From: Leptobrachium leishanense
Taxonomy: Eukaryota; Chordata; Amphibia; Anura; Megophryidae
Reading direction: 5' to 3'
Length of the DNA stretch: 64,000 nt
Assembly (NCBI GenBank): GCA_009667805.1
Contig: CM019064.1
Span: forward strand, 79,338,675 to 79,402,674
Part shown: positions 54,584-64,000 of the stretch, piece after piece
Numbering within the stretch: position 1 is the stretch's first letter
Layout of the letters: every line of letters starts with the position of its first letter
Program-made: the position numbers and the translations under genes
Notes under the pieces: model-generated
The model's input: the letters and a program-made list of their open reading frames with translations, nothing else
Databases searched by the model: none
What the model was told of the DNA's origin: nothing

Positions 54584-56550
54584 GGGGGGCGTGGCCAGCC
54601 GCAGAGGTGGACAGACATGCTTTAGAGGAGCTCTGCTTTCGCCGGTATAATCTGCGGTTTTGCAGACGTTTGCGCCTGCCATACCTCGTCCCTGATGACT
54701 CCTCAGCGGCAGGTCATAGGGTGGAGCGTTCCGGGGCCCTGTTTTGCCCTCTCCCCGGACCAGCGATCCACGTGCTGGCCGGATCGGCTGCATACGGGCG
54801 CCATCTTGGAGGCCTAGCAGACTGGGTGAAACCTGACCTCGAATTACGGTGCTCAGTATCGACATGGGGAAAAAGACCAAACCCAGCGGAGTGGAGGAGA
54901 GTACCCCGGACATTCGGCTCTAGCTGAGTGGAGCCTCGGAGCGCAGACTACTGCAGAGACAGCCTTCCTGTTCTGGCATGCGGAGCCATCGGAGGCTGGT
55001 GAGCTCGGCCCCCCCGCCCTGCAGCGGATTCAGGCCGAGATAGAAGACGGCGACTTACCAGCCACAAAAAAGGACATTAAGGCCATCCTGGCAGACGCCA
55101 GGCTTGCTTGGCAGGCTGATCTCCAGGCCCTGGAATCTGGCCTTGCTGCTACCCGGACCCAGGTGAATGTTGTGCAAGCACGCCCGCTAGAGATCGAGGA
55201 GGTGCAGGCCGCAACCTCCTCTCAATTGCAGGTACTCCAGACACAGGTGGGGAACCTGCAGTCGGCTATGGTGTCTCTTGAGGCCCACCAGCGCCGGCGA
55301 AACCTGAAACTGCTAGGTATTTCTGAATCGATACTGGGTGCTACCCTGCTTTAATACGTTACCCGCTTCGTGATGGCTGTTCTCTCGCCAGGTGTCGTCG
55401 CCCAGGATCCAGTGCTCTCGGCGGTCCGAGTACGGAGGGCAGCTTTGGCACCGGCTGGTGTCCCACGCGACATCGTTGTGGTTCTCCGTGACGTCCGTCT
55501 GCAGATGAAGTTGCTGGAAGCGACTCGTAACATCTCCACAGTTTCATTTGAGGGATCCTCCATTGCGATCTACAGAGACCTTCCTTTTTTAGTTTTGGCT
55601 GCTAGACGCCAATTTAAGCCGGCCACTGCACTTCTCTGGGCCCACGGGGTGCGTTACAAATGGGGGCCACTCGGCTCCTTGCTGATAGCCCATGGAGATA
55701 GCCACATTTCAGCGACCACTGCGGAAGACGCGATCACCCATCTCCAAACCATGGGAATAGCCTCTGAAGCCTCACGCAATGTGGCGAGCGAGTCGATGGC
55801 AGGCTCACCCGTCCCCGGGACCCGGACTGGGTGGGTCACATGTCTTCTTGGCTCATACACCTTTTCCTAGTTTCTTGGAGTGTTTATTGGTCACTGAGTC
55901 ATCGAACTACGCCAGAGTCTTCATTGCGGCCCTTGGCTTCGTTTTATGGCCTACTACCTAGGTTTCCCTGTTCTGTCAAACTTAGCTGTGACCCCATACT
56001 GAGACTTCCCCCTTGCCCTCCCAGTTTATACCCCCCCTCTTTATGTCTACTGGCGAGACTTGAGACTATTGCTCCTCACCTATCTAGTGTCTACTGTTTT
56101 GTGAGACACAACCTACAGCAAGATATGGTGGATTCTGGGCCCTCTCCCCCTTTCCCCCCTTTTTTCTTTAATCTTTTATTATTATTTTTTTGGCATTTAC
56201 TGGGCGGTTCCGGGGTGCGCCATCATGTTTTGCATGCCTGGCCCTCGGATCATCTAGGCCTCGTGACATTATACCTCCATGGCCTCCTACGGGAGCGTGC
56301 CAGGAGCGTCACGGTGATGGCCATTGCCCTCTCTCCCCTCCATTTTTTTTTTCTTCTTACCCCTGGATCCACCTGCGCCTACTGTCATTGTACCTATGGT
56401 CCCGTTCCCCGCCCTCCACATACATCGCGTTAGGTACCCCCTTCCTGTTTTTATGTGATGTCTCTGCTATACTAGCCTTGCATGGCTTTTTCTGCGGGTC
56501 GAGTTGTGACCCATTGCATTATAACAATAAAATTGTTAAAAAAAAAACAA
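54584..56550 (+). mobile_element. ORF1-only L1-like element (half-LINE, HAL1-like)
   Basis: Starts GGGGGGCGTGGCCAGCC, as other L1-like elements here, and ends 'aataaaattgttaaaaaaaaaa'. It is flanked by caccaaaat (54575-54583, 56551-56559), which extends with two mismatches to 14 bp. Inside is only an ORF1-type gene. The ~680 bp between ORF1 and the tail holds no endonuclease or RT motif. Total ~1.97 kb. It therefore appears to have been retrotransposed as an ORF1-only unit by another LINE's ORF2. Confidence 0.75.
54864..55868 (+). pseudogene. L1-like ORF1 of the half-LINE, broken
   Basis: A likely start at 54864 (ATGGGGAAAAAGACC) gives a basic N-terminus but soon meets a stop. A later frame holds a coiled coil (DIKAILADARLAWQADLQAL, LQVLQTQVGNLQSAMVSLEA) and the RRM start QRRRNLKLLGISESI. 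After a stop near 55353 a third frame (55370-55868) has PAGVPRDIVVVLRDVRLQMK and ATALLWAHGVRYKWGPLGSL, matching the RRM end and the C-terminal domain 'Y.W.FP..L...H'. The domain order is that of L1 ORF1. At least three breaks. Confidence 0.75.
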
Positions 56551-56559
56551 CACCAAAAT

Positions 56560-58525
56560 CATGATTTCAGCGGGTCTGTCGGATTATTGAATTGGATTCG
56601 ATTTAATAAGGCGCCGGGGAACTCGCTGAAATTATTGGGATATAGTTTTGGCGGTTTTGCAGCATTTTTTTTCTTAAAAAATCTGCAGAAGTTTTCGGAT
56701 CCAATCCGAAAAATTATCAGATCGGATCCAATCCGATAAGCCACGGCAAATCTGCCGAACCTGGCCGGAAAAAGCCGACAAGCCGACGAACGAGGTTGGG
56801 GAAAGAAAAAGATTGAAAGTGTCAAAGTTGAAATGCCATTTTCAAAAAAGCTACTGAACGAAAATGTATGGAATTAACATATAAGGTCCCATGAATAATA
56901 ATAAAAAGGGCTCTTACAGAAGAAAACAATGGGAAAAACTTTTTGCACAAAAAATGCCTAAAACATCCTAAAAATAAATAGAGACCTTTTGCTGCACATT
57001 AAAAGAATAAATGGTTTATTAGGTATTCAATGAAACCGAGAATATTTTTAACATTGACACCTATGGGATTCGCCTGATTAAACCTGCTGAATGAAACCAC
57101 CGAACATCAAGGGCATTTCACTGCTGTTTGGTTGTCTCTGAATAGGTTAACCATCGCTTCTCTATGGGGAGTTCACTACTGTCGAACAGGCACCATATTT
57201 GTTGGCAATTCGCCAAAATATGGCGAACTGTCTGCTTTCTGAATATTGGAACTATTTATTTTACTAAATAATTTGTGATACATGAAAACCAAGGTCAAAG
57301 CACATTTGGCAGTTTTAAAGCTCTGTCAAAAAAGTATTATGAGGACTAATCCAGTAAGGCAAGGTCAAATGTACCTTAACCTGTAGATGTTTTCTCTACA
57401 AAGGAATCTTCCAGCAAACTACATTTGTATGATAGCACAATAAAACATTAATCATTATAATAAAATTTGTATTGTTAATTAATATATTAGCAATATTTGC
57501 AAAAATGCATATTTTTTATCTCGCAGAAAAGGGCAGATTCTTTGGGGGGGGGAGGTAATGAACTTGACAAGTTCACATGGAAGTCATAATCAGACTATGA
57601 TGAAATACACACCCAGGCTCTTAGATTGGCTGGACTGTTAATAAGGAGCTGCTAATGTAACAGTTTGGTCCAGGCCATTACGCATTAGTGGGCTTCTCAT
57701 TACTAGCTCTTTTACAAGTAAACCACTATATTAATCCCTTCGATGTGGAGGACGAGATGCTTGCATAGTCTAAAGTCATCATGTGGTGCGAAAAACATGA
57801 GTGTCTTGTTGCAGTTACTAATCGCCCCGTTGTTCCAACGACGGAGCAGGGCTTAGTTTTCCCCTGTCGTGAGTTAGGTTGGAAGTGGAGTCTCCTCCAG
57901 TTGAGAGGAACTCTGCAGTGAGACACAAGTCGTGACAGTGTGCTTAACTCTTTCGTAGACAAAATCCAACACTTAGCATGAAAGGACGTGTGATTTAGAT
58001 TTTTGTCCTGAAACCTGAGATCCTGTCAAGGGATAGGATAGGGTAAAATCAGGAGGGGTAGAAAACCGAGGGGTTAAACATTAACCTTTCTTGACCCCCC
58101 CTCCATACTCCCTCTTCATGTTTTAGCTCTTAGGTAAATTTTTAATGGAATCCAGAGTCTAGCGCTGGTCTCCTGCTGAGCCCTGCAGGATATGACAGCT
58201 CAGCATGTCACATGACTTCAGGGGGTGGGCGCTCCAGCCAATCCAGATGCTCTCAGTGCAGGATAGATTTGGTACAGTTGGATGGGTACTTCAAGCCCAG
58301 GAAACATGAGGAGAGGGTTCCCTGAGTTGAGGTTCTGGACAGGACTAAGCCCCTGCATTTGGATGGCTAAATCAGCCTTTCAAGACCCTCCTCCACAGAG
58401 GGGGGTAGAGCAGGGGGCTCACAGCAGTGTGATCACTCAGATAAGATTAATTTCTCTCACTGTGTGGAGTGTCTCCTTTAGGATGTGTATTTTTTATAGT
58501 AAGGGGTGTTTGCAAACTGTTCTGA
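56560..58525. other. Noncoding DNA with degenerate repeats
   Basis: 56580-56790 contains repeated 'ggatccaatccga' motifs and 57060-57250 has 'cgccaaaatatggcgaac', of the kind seen in old dispersed repeats. No element ends or genes can be assigned. Confidence 0.45.
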
Positions 58526-58528
58526 TTA

Positions 58529-58977
58529 GGCTAGGGTCAGACGAGCGCAGTTATCACGTCCGTGTTGCCACACATTTGTACGTCCGTGGCAGCATAGCAT
58601 TCTGACCAATGGAGCCCCACACACGAAGAATGTCCGCACAGAAGTGCGGATGCATGGCGGACGTGGCAAATGGACGCAGGTTAGGCAAGAACGTAATACT
58701 GCTAGAACGGACGTGCGGAGTGCGCCACGTCTGCAACATCCGTGTAGCTTTGTGTGTGAGTGATGAAACGAGGTCAGATGGACTGCATTTATACGTCCAG
58801 CATTTTTGACGGACAGAATGTTTTATCATTGTAATTTATTTTCCCTGCTACATCAGTCAAAAAATCCGTCATTGAAAAAAACAGACTGTGTGGCCACTAC
58901 CTTGTTGTCAGTCAGTAAGTACGTCCGTACTGCACGGACGCACAGTCCGTACAAAATGCGCTCATCTGACCCTAGCC
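58529..58977. mobile_element. 449-bp Harbinger-like MITE with TTA duplication
   Basis: Ends GGCTAGGGTCAGACGAGCGC and (reverse complement of the right) GGCTAGGGTCAGATGAGCGC, flanked by TTA on both sides (58526-58528, 58978-58980). It is a second copy, in opposite orientation, of the element at 40394-40790. It is likewise filled with ACGTCCGT/ACGGACGT words. Similar open frames in the two copies reflect shared repeat DNA, not a gene. Confidence 0.87.
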
Positions 58978-58980
58978 TTA

Positions 58981-59665
58981 ATGTGTGTGATTTCCACCAA
59001 ATATTCTGGCCAATAGCTAGATTAGCTTAACTCTAATATACTGGATCATCATTCTATTTACCAGGCTTCTAATTATTAAAATATCTTTTTGTTTTTGTTC
59101 AGTTCTGATTGTACTCATTTTTTTTCTATAAAGTGTAGGGTTGGAGATTAGAGGGGCCATTGCCTCTTGTCTACCTGCATTGCCAGGTGCTCTGGTCCCA
59201 AGCAGTGTCCCACATGGTGTTGACACATGGCAGTCCATGGACAGTTGAAATCTGCTCAGTAATGCAATACCAAGATGGCACTGGAGGTCTAGAGTCCCCA
59301 ATGACATGCAGGGGTGTGGTAGACTTTATACCGGGTGGCTGCTGGGATCAAATAGTGGATCTAATGTTTTGGTGTTTGTTTATGGGAGAAATGAGTGTCA
59401 GTCTGTAGGTGGTGGGGCTACTTTACGTAGATATACAGTATATTGCCGAAGGTGCTTTCATTGCTTCTTCTGCTTTGTAGCACAATACCTACTCATCTGT
59501 GTTCATGTGGAAAAGCATTTCATACACTGCTTACCAGTACTTGCTATTCCTTTTGCTTACGAACAACCACAGCCTGTACTACCCTAGGCTGGTAACCCTC
59601 TCCTCACTGACCTTAAATAATTCCAGATTACCTCTCTATGGTCTTTCATGAATGCCTCTGCCAAA
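58981..59665. other. Noncoding DNA
   Basis: No gene or element end recognised. Confidence 0.45.
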
Positions 59666-59670
59666 CTCAT

Positions 59671-60255
59671 TGTTAGGTGTGCGGGGTATTGGTAGGGAGG
59701 ATCGCAGTAGGCAGTGCCTCAAGGGTAATATCGTGCACAATATCCAAAAGGGGTTCAGGTAATATTCACAGTCGGATTAAGCAAGGGGTTGGTCCAGGCG
59801 GCAAGGTTCAGATACGGATAACAAGCAATAGGGTCAATACCAAAGAGATCAATAATCAATAGCCAATTGTTCACTCTGGAACAGAATCAATGGCTGAGCA
59901 CCTTTCCTAAGGTGTGTTGGACTTTTATGGTGACCAATAGGTAAATCCTTCCATGGACAGCCCACTGACCCCTCCCAGGTGGGAGGGTTGGAGATCCAGG
60001 TGCCCAGAGCCCAGACTCCTCTCCCTAGAGCACACCTCCTTGTCCAGTCTACCTTGGCTGCTTGTTGCCACACCCCCAACAGTCTCCTCTGTCAGAGGCA
60101 CGCCCCTGACCGAGGCGGTGCGGGGTGCAGCCGCTTGGCCCCAGAAGCTGAATGGTATGTGCCCCCCGGGATAGAGCCCGGGCCATCTCATACCACTGCT
60201 GAACCGCGATGCACTGGAGCGTGCCGGGAAGCAGAGCTGAGGGTGAGATGTGACA
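59671..60255 (-). repeat. Solo LTR of a Gypsy relative, minus strand
   Basis: On the minus strand it begins TGTCACATCTCACCCTCAGC, close to the Gypsy-1 LTR start TGTCACGTCTCACCCAGC, and ends ACACCTAACA. A TATA-like cataaaag lies at about 59930. Flanking pentamers ctcat (59666-59670) and cccat (60256-60260) differ by one base. No internal region follows, so it arose by LTR-LTR recombination or is a fragment. Confidence 0.65.
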
Positions 60256-60447
60256 CCCATCTATCTCACAACCTGTACATCTCACACCTCACCCCTTCAT
60301 CAGTCTCTACACTTGCTCCCTGTTTTAGAATTCTATTCAAAATTATGGTTATCACGCAAAAGGACAACAAAGCCGTTCCCCTATCTACATCTCCTCCCTT
60401 ATTAGGAGGTATGTTTCATCCTGGTAACTTGTGTCTGGCAATGATCT

Positions 60448-61383
60448 TGTTACGTCCTCAGCCCCTGCTGTGCTTCCTGGGGGGTCTGGGCAAGGTTCAG
60501 TGCCAAGCGCTGGTCGAGTGCCAGTACCAGGTAATGGCTTAGCGGTGTCTGAGGGGGCGGGGCCTGGCATGGTCACAAGGAGCCGCCGGGTATAAAACAG
60601 GGCGCAAGGAGTTGCCTCGCCTCCCTGACGTGGAGTTCAGTTCCCGCATCACTTCCTAATATTAGTTGTTGCTTATTCTGTTGCCGACCCAGCTTGTCTA
60701 CGATTCCTGCTCCTGATTTTTGACCCGGCTTGTCTCTGACCATTCTATGTTCTCTGCTATAGCGGTGACTAGTGTTGTGGGCTGTAGGTTTAACCCCATG
60801 TACGCCGTTTTGGGTTTTACTCGTTTCTTGGGGAGATTCCGCTCTCACCCTGGTTTTCATACTGCAGCCTTATCGGGGGTTTGCTCCAGCTCGAGGGGGC
60901 CTGAGTTACGATCTAATACGCTAGTGCCATCTGCAAATACGAAAGACTGTGGGTTACCAGCTTGCGTTTGGCGTGCTTGTTTTGCCAAAACTACCCAGGC
61001 TAGTACCATCCCTAAACCTGTGTGTGTGTCTACAGACCCTGGTAACCACAAGTCACAATGTACCCGATCAAGGTGGTCTGAAAACGTAATATATGTCAGT
61101 GTGTTGACTGCCCTGCAGTCTGATCAATTCATTGCCTGTCCTGCCGAATGTCTCAGTACTAACGTTTCTGTCTTGCAATCTGATGTCTTGTTGTGTGCTC
61201 TAAGTTGTCCGTTGGTCTCGAAACCTTTGGAGCTTAGTAGCAGTTCTCTTGTGTTGTCATACTCCTTGGCTTTGGAATATAGGTTTAAAAGTACGGTTTA
61301 TTTCACTAACGTCGAACTGATAAATCTGTCTATAAGGATCTCAACCTCGTTACTCTTGTGTGAGCGCCACTGCGCCCGTTACA
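60448..61383 (+). repeat. 5' LTR of a second Gypsy element (Gypsy-2)
   Basis: About 936 bp from TGTTACGTCC to CCGTTACA. TATA box tataaaa at 60591-60597. The self-priming sequence CCCTGACGTG lies at 60623-60632, 32 bp after the TATA box. An open frame across it (60720-61514) has no family motifs until the gag start. The matching 3' LTR is outside the window, so the left limit rests on the TG...CA pattern and the primer geometry. Confidence 0.65.
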
Positions 61384-61384
61384 T

Positions 61385-61394
61385 CACGTCAGGG
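61385..61394 (+). promoter_or_regulatory. Gypsy-2 primer-binding site, self-priming type
   Basis: CACGTCAGGG lies one base after the LTR end and is the exact reverse complement of 60623-60632. Confidence 0.7.
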
Positions 61395-61400
61395 CCTGAT

Positions 61401-61502
61401 ATGGATCTGACAGATTTATCTGTACTCGTGTCTAAACTGGGTGAAATCATGTCTAAACTAGGGGAGCAGGATCACCGCATGGATCAATTTGCTCAGGCCT
61501 TG
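61401..61502 (+). pseudogene. Gypsy-2 gag N-terminus, interrupted
   Basis: The ATG at 61401 gives MDLTDLSVLVSKLGEIMSKL then a hydrophilic helix (GEQDHRMDQFAQALC), resembling the coiled-coil start of Gypsy-1 gag (MDLMGALTTLTQQVTSLARS). Cut at 61502 by insertion of the next LTR element; the remainder is beyond the window. Confidence 0.7.
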
Positions 61503-62034
61503 TGTCAGGTTTAATACCTTACAGGTACTTGCCTTCAGGTGATGAGGCCGTTATGCAGGTCTCGGGGATGCACACACTTCGTGGGAGAGGAGAACAACAC
61601 AGGAGGACTGTGGGACAGGGCACACTGGAACTCACAGGTTGGCTGAGGGTGATGGGGAAAGCAATCCTTGAGTCCAGGTGCGAGGGTAGTTGCTCCTGGG
61701 AGAGCACGTTGGGAAGGCTCGTTGCTCCTGGGAGAGCACAGTCAGTATTGGGGGGTCTTGGAGCAGGGGGAAAACACGATGAGTGGATAGGGAGAGCAGG
61801 TTTCTGGAGCTTGGTTTTTGCAGGTCTTGTTCATAGGAACAGGAGACAACAATGAAGCATTGGGCAGAGGGTGTGTGGAGCCTTTATTGATTAGGCAGAG
61901 GGGTGTGTCATTTGACCTGTGGTGTGTGTGGTTTTAACTGTTTATATACACACTGGTGCTGAAAAGGGCAGCACCTTTCATGCAGCTGCCACATGCATGG
62001 AATCACGCAGGAACGGACAGGTATGGTCCTGACA
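61503..62034 (-). repeat. LTR (3' LTR of the minus-strand gag-only element)
   Basis: 532 bp, TGTCAGG...CCTGACA. On the minus strand it has tatataaa (about 61941-61948), a closer A/T box caataaagg (61881-61889), and the self-priming word GCTTCATTGT (61858 to 61849). Confidence 0.85.
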
Positions 62035-62168
62035 GTACCCCCCTCTTTAGAATCGCACGCTGGGCGATGAAGTGACCGGAACTCCAGCCTGGGTACGCAT
62101 CTTTCTTTGGCGTCTTCTGGTCTTAGCTTTGGAGCTGTTACTGATCACCTCGGGGGTCTCACTCTGGG

Positions 62169-63765
62169 TCACGTCACTGGTTGGTACGTCATTTGCATTT
62201 TCTGATGTGCCATCAGAGGATGCAACGGGGGCTTTGGTGGATGCTGGAGGTCTGCCGGATCTGCAGCGCGGCTGTAGACAGCAGCCAAGGTGTCCTGTAC
62301 CACCAAGGAATTATGGTTGCCCTGGATGTCCTGTACAGTACGGGTGAGTGCTTCCATCTGGGTTGCCAAGGTGGTGACTGCAGCAGCGATCATCAGGACA
62401 TCACCGGATGAATCAGCATCTCCAGAAACTGGTGCGGCAGATGTGGTGGGATCCTCCACGGTGGGTACACGTTCTGGAGGTAGGGGATCCATGTCCGTGG
62501 GGTCTTGGGGAACATTGTCACGGGTAGTGACAGGGTTCATGGAATGTTCATTAGGATTAATATGCCCACTCCGAGGAGCTATGGGAGGAACGCTGGTAGC
62601 ACTGGCTATAAAGTGCTGCCTGGGAGTGATAGGTGTCACAGCAGGTTCAATCTCCATAGGAGGGCGATCAAAAACATGAAGGTCTGCTTCCCGCACAACC
62701 GTCCCATTTGACCCGTAGACAAATCCAGGTGGTAAGGGTTTCATGGTTATTCTGAGGCCTTCTGGAGACATAATGGTGGCATCTTCTACCGTAACTCCCA
62801 CATATCCCGCTCGGTGACCTGGGGGTCCCTGTGAGCGCCGGGCTGTTTGTGGTTCACAATCGGAGTCTTCAGAGTCCTAGACCCCTGGCGCATATTCATA
62901 TATGGGGTGATGGGATGACATATCTCGCTGGTAGGGAGCACTGGTAGCACTGGCCATAAAGTGCTGCCTGGGAGTGATGGGTGTGCTGATCGAAGTCAGA
63001 GCGGTCTCCATATCCATGGGAGGATCAGACTCCGCAGACACTGGGTACTCTTGCTCCATAGATTCAGACTCCAGGAATTCTGTGGGTTCTGTCTCCATGG
63101 GTAGTATGTCGTCCTCATCCTCCTCAGAGCTAGCCGCCAGGGACACCGAATCTCTGGGTACCATGGGTATGGATCGTCTGGGGGCAGGTTTCAGTGCAGG
63201 AGGTTTCCTGGGAGCTGGCTTGGGCACTTTCACAGGCTTTTTCACCAGTGCAGGCTTTGGTGCTTTTGCAGACCTGGTCTTAGGTGCAGGCACGGTAGCT
63301 TTCAAAGGTTGGGGCGGCGGTGCAGGCTTGGTCATCTTACCAGGCTTGGTCACTGCAACAGACTTGGGAATTGCTGTAGGCTTAGGCCCTGGTGCAAGCC
63401 TGGTCTCTTCACGCTGGGAGCAGCGTGATCTTAACACGGGCGTACTTCTTGGCATAGGAGGTTTTGCAGACCTTTGCCCAGGGATTTCCTTCTTGGGTGG
63501 TCTAATTGGGCATTCTACCAAGAAATGGTTGGAACCCCCGCAGTACAGGCAGAGATTGAGGGTCTGCCTTCTGGTACGCTCCTCTGGAGACAGGGGGATC
63601 ATGTTTCTTTCCAGCAGGAGTACGCACCTTAGCGGAGGAGTCCCATACTGTTTGTAACAGCTCTTTCATGAAGGTGGACAGGTGCTGGAATAGGTCTTGG
63701 AATGTTCTCCTAATCACCTCCATTACAGCGTGCATTACTGCGGTCTCATTCTGTTCAGGCTTCAT
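62169..63765 (-). pseudogene. gag-like gene of the short LTR element, rearranged
   Basis: The ATG at 63765, four bases after the LTR, starts MKPEQNETAVMHAVMEVIRR. A frameshift near 63596 leads to a long frame with a zinc knuckle CLYCGGSNHFLVEC (CX2CX4HX4C), then a Pro/Lys/Ala-rich region, an acidic Ser/Glu region and PITPRQHFMASATS. After one in-frame TAG (62877) the same frame continues, repeats PITPRQHFIASATS, and ends with AAAVTTLATQMEALTRTVQD, which resembles the coiled-coil start of Gypsy-1 gag. No capsid core is recognisable. The zinc knuckle before the coil is the reverse of the usual gag order. Confidence 0.7.
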
Positions 63766-63768
63766 TGT
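63759..63768 (-). promoter_or_regulatory. Self-priming primer-binding site overlapping the gag start
   Basis: Minus strand ACAATGAAGC, one base after the 5' LTR end, exact reverse complement of the LTR word GCTTCATTGT. The gag ATG (63765-63763) lies inside this 10-mer. Confidence 0.7.
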
Positions 63769-63769
63769 G

Positions 63770-64000
63770 TGTCAGGTTTAATACCTTACAGGTACTTGCC
63801 TTTCAGGTGATGAGGCCGTTATGCAGGTCTCGGGATGCACACACTTCGTGGGAGAGGAGACCAACACAGGAGGGCTGTGGGACAGGGCACACTGGAACTC
63901 ACAGGTTGGCTGAGGGTGATGGGGAAAGCAATCCTTGAGTCCAGGTGCGAGGGAAGTTGCTCCTGGGAGAGCACGTTGGGAAGGGTCGTTGCTCCTGGGA
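63770..64000 (-). repeat. 5' LTR of the gag-only element, truncated by the window
   Basis: First 231 bp (plus order) match 61503-61738 with a few differences. The rest lies outside. Confidence 0.85.

Larger units (their letters stand above)
61503..64000 (-). mobile_element. Short gag-only LTR retrotransposon, minus strand, runs off the window
   Basis: Left LTR 61503-62034 and the start of the right LTR (63770 onward) share TGTCAGGTTTAATACCTTAC and continue in parallel. The polypyrimidine run at 62037-62050 next to the left LTR is a polypurine tract on the minus strand, which fixes the orientation. The internal region (62035-63769, ~1.73 kb) encodes only gag-like sequence; there is no protease, RT or integrase. 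It is inserted in Gypsy-2 gag. The flanking 5-mer on the left is ccttg; the right flank is outside. Confidence 0.85.

Noticed and set aside
60140..60215. tRNA-like or Pol III gene in 'gggatagagcccgggccatctc'
   Set aside because: No full A and B boxes and no cloverleaf; the stretch lies inside the solo LTR.
60720..61400. Long open frame through the Gypsy-2 LTR
   Set aside because: Only its last 34 codons (from 61401) resemble gag; the rest has LTR character and no recognised domain.

Overview
The window looks like intergenic or intronic DNA from a vertebrate with a repeat-rich genome, most likely an amphibian and probably a frog. The basis is the mix of elements: several full-length L1-like LINEs, a DIRS tyrosine-recombinase retrotransposon, piggyBac elements with CCCCTTAA termini, Ty3/Gypsy chromodomain elements, hAT and Harbinger miniature elements, and an L2-type 3' tail. 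I see no intact host gene, and no rRNA or tRNA gene. Two short stretches flanked by splice signals (2290-2381, 15674-15806) could be exons, but I recognise neither.

Layout. 1-6.8 kb is AT-rich noncoding DNA with several copies of a ~137-bp hAT miniature element (two with perfect 8-bp target duplications) and one exon-like stretch. 6.8-7.8 kb is a 1-kb hAT element. 7.95-24.0 kb is one old, full-length minus-strand L1 (L1A) expanded to ~16 kb by insertions: a piggyBac (9.4-13.9 kb), a degenerate hAT transposase gene (~15.8-19.9 kb) and a 1.35-kb hAT-like element (20.3-21.65 kb). A ~0.6-kb piece of its reverse transcriptase gene is inverted. 24.8-25.1 kb holds an L2-like tail. 26.1-31.55 kb is a complete but decayed DIRS element with inverted termini and an internal complementary region. 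32.9-35.8 kb holds an L1-like 5' fragment and a TIR-bounded element containing a Gypsy gag fragment.

37.08-53.32 kb is a triple nest: a piggyBac element contains a 5-bp-TSD Gypsy element (41.05-52.11 kb), which contains a full-length L1 (L1B, 42.82-48.33 kb). The piggyBac also carries a Harbinger miniature element. 54.58-56.55 kb is an L1-like element that appears to encode only ORF1 (half-LINE), with poly(A) and target duplication. 58.5-59.0 kb is a second Harbinger miniature element. 59.67-64.0 kb holds a solo LTR, then an LTR plus gag start (60.45-61.50 kb) interrupted by a short minus-strand, gag-only LTR element that runs off the window.

The most striking observation is that three different LTR elements each have a perfect 10-nt complementarity between a stretch in the LTR (two of them ~31 nt after a TATA box, where the RNA should start) and the 10 nt lying one base inside the 5' LTR. 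The three pairs differ in sequence but are each perfect, as expected for Tf1/sushi-type self-primed reverse transcription. A second shared pattern is the architecture of both piggyBac elements: an array of strong hairpins at the 5' end and a ~370-380-bp tandem repeat at the 3' end. All protein-coding elements carry frameshifts or stops except L1B ORF1.
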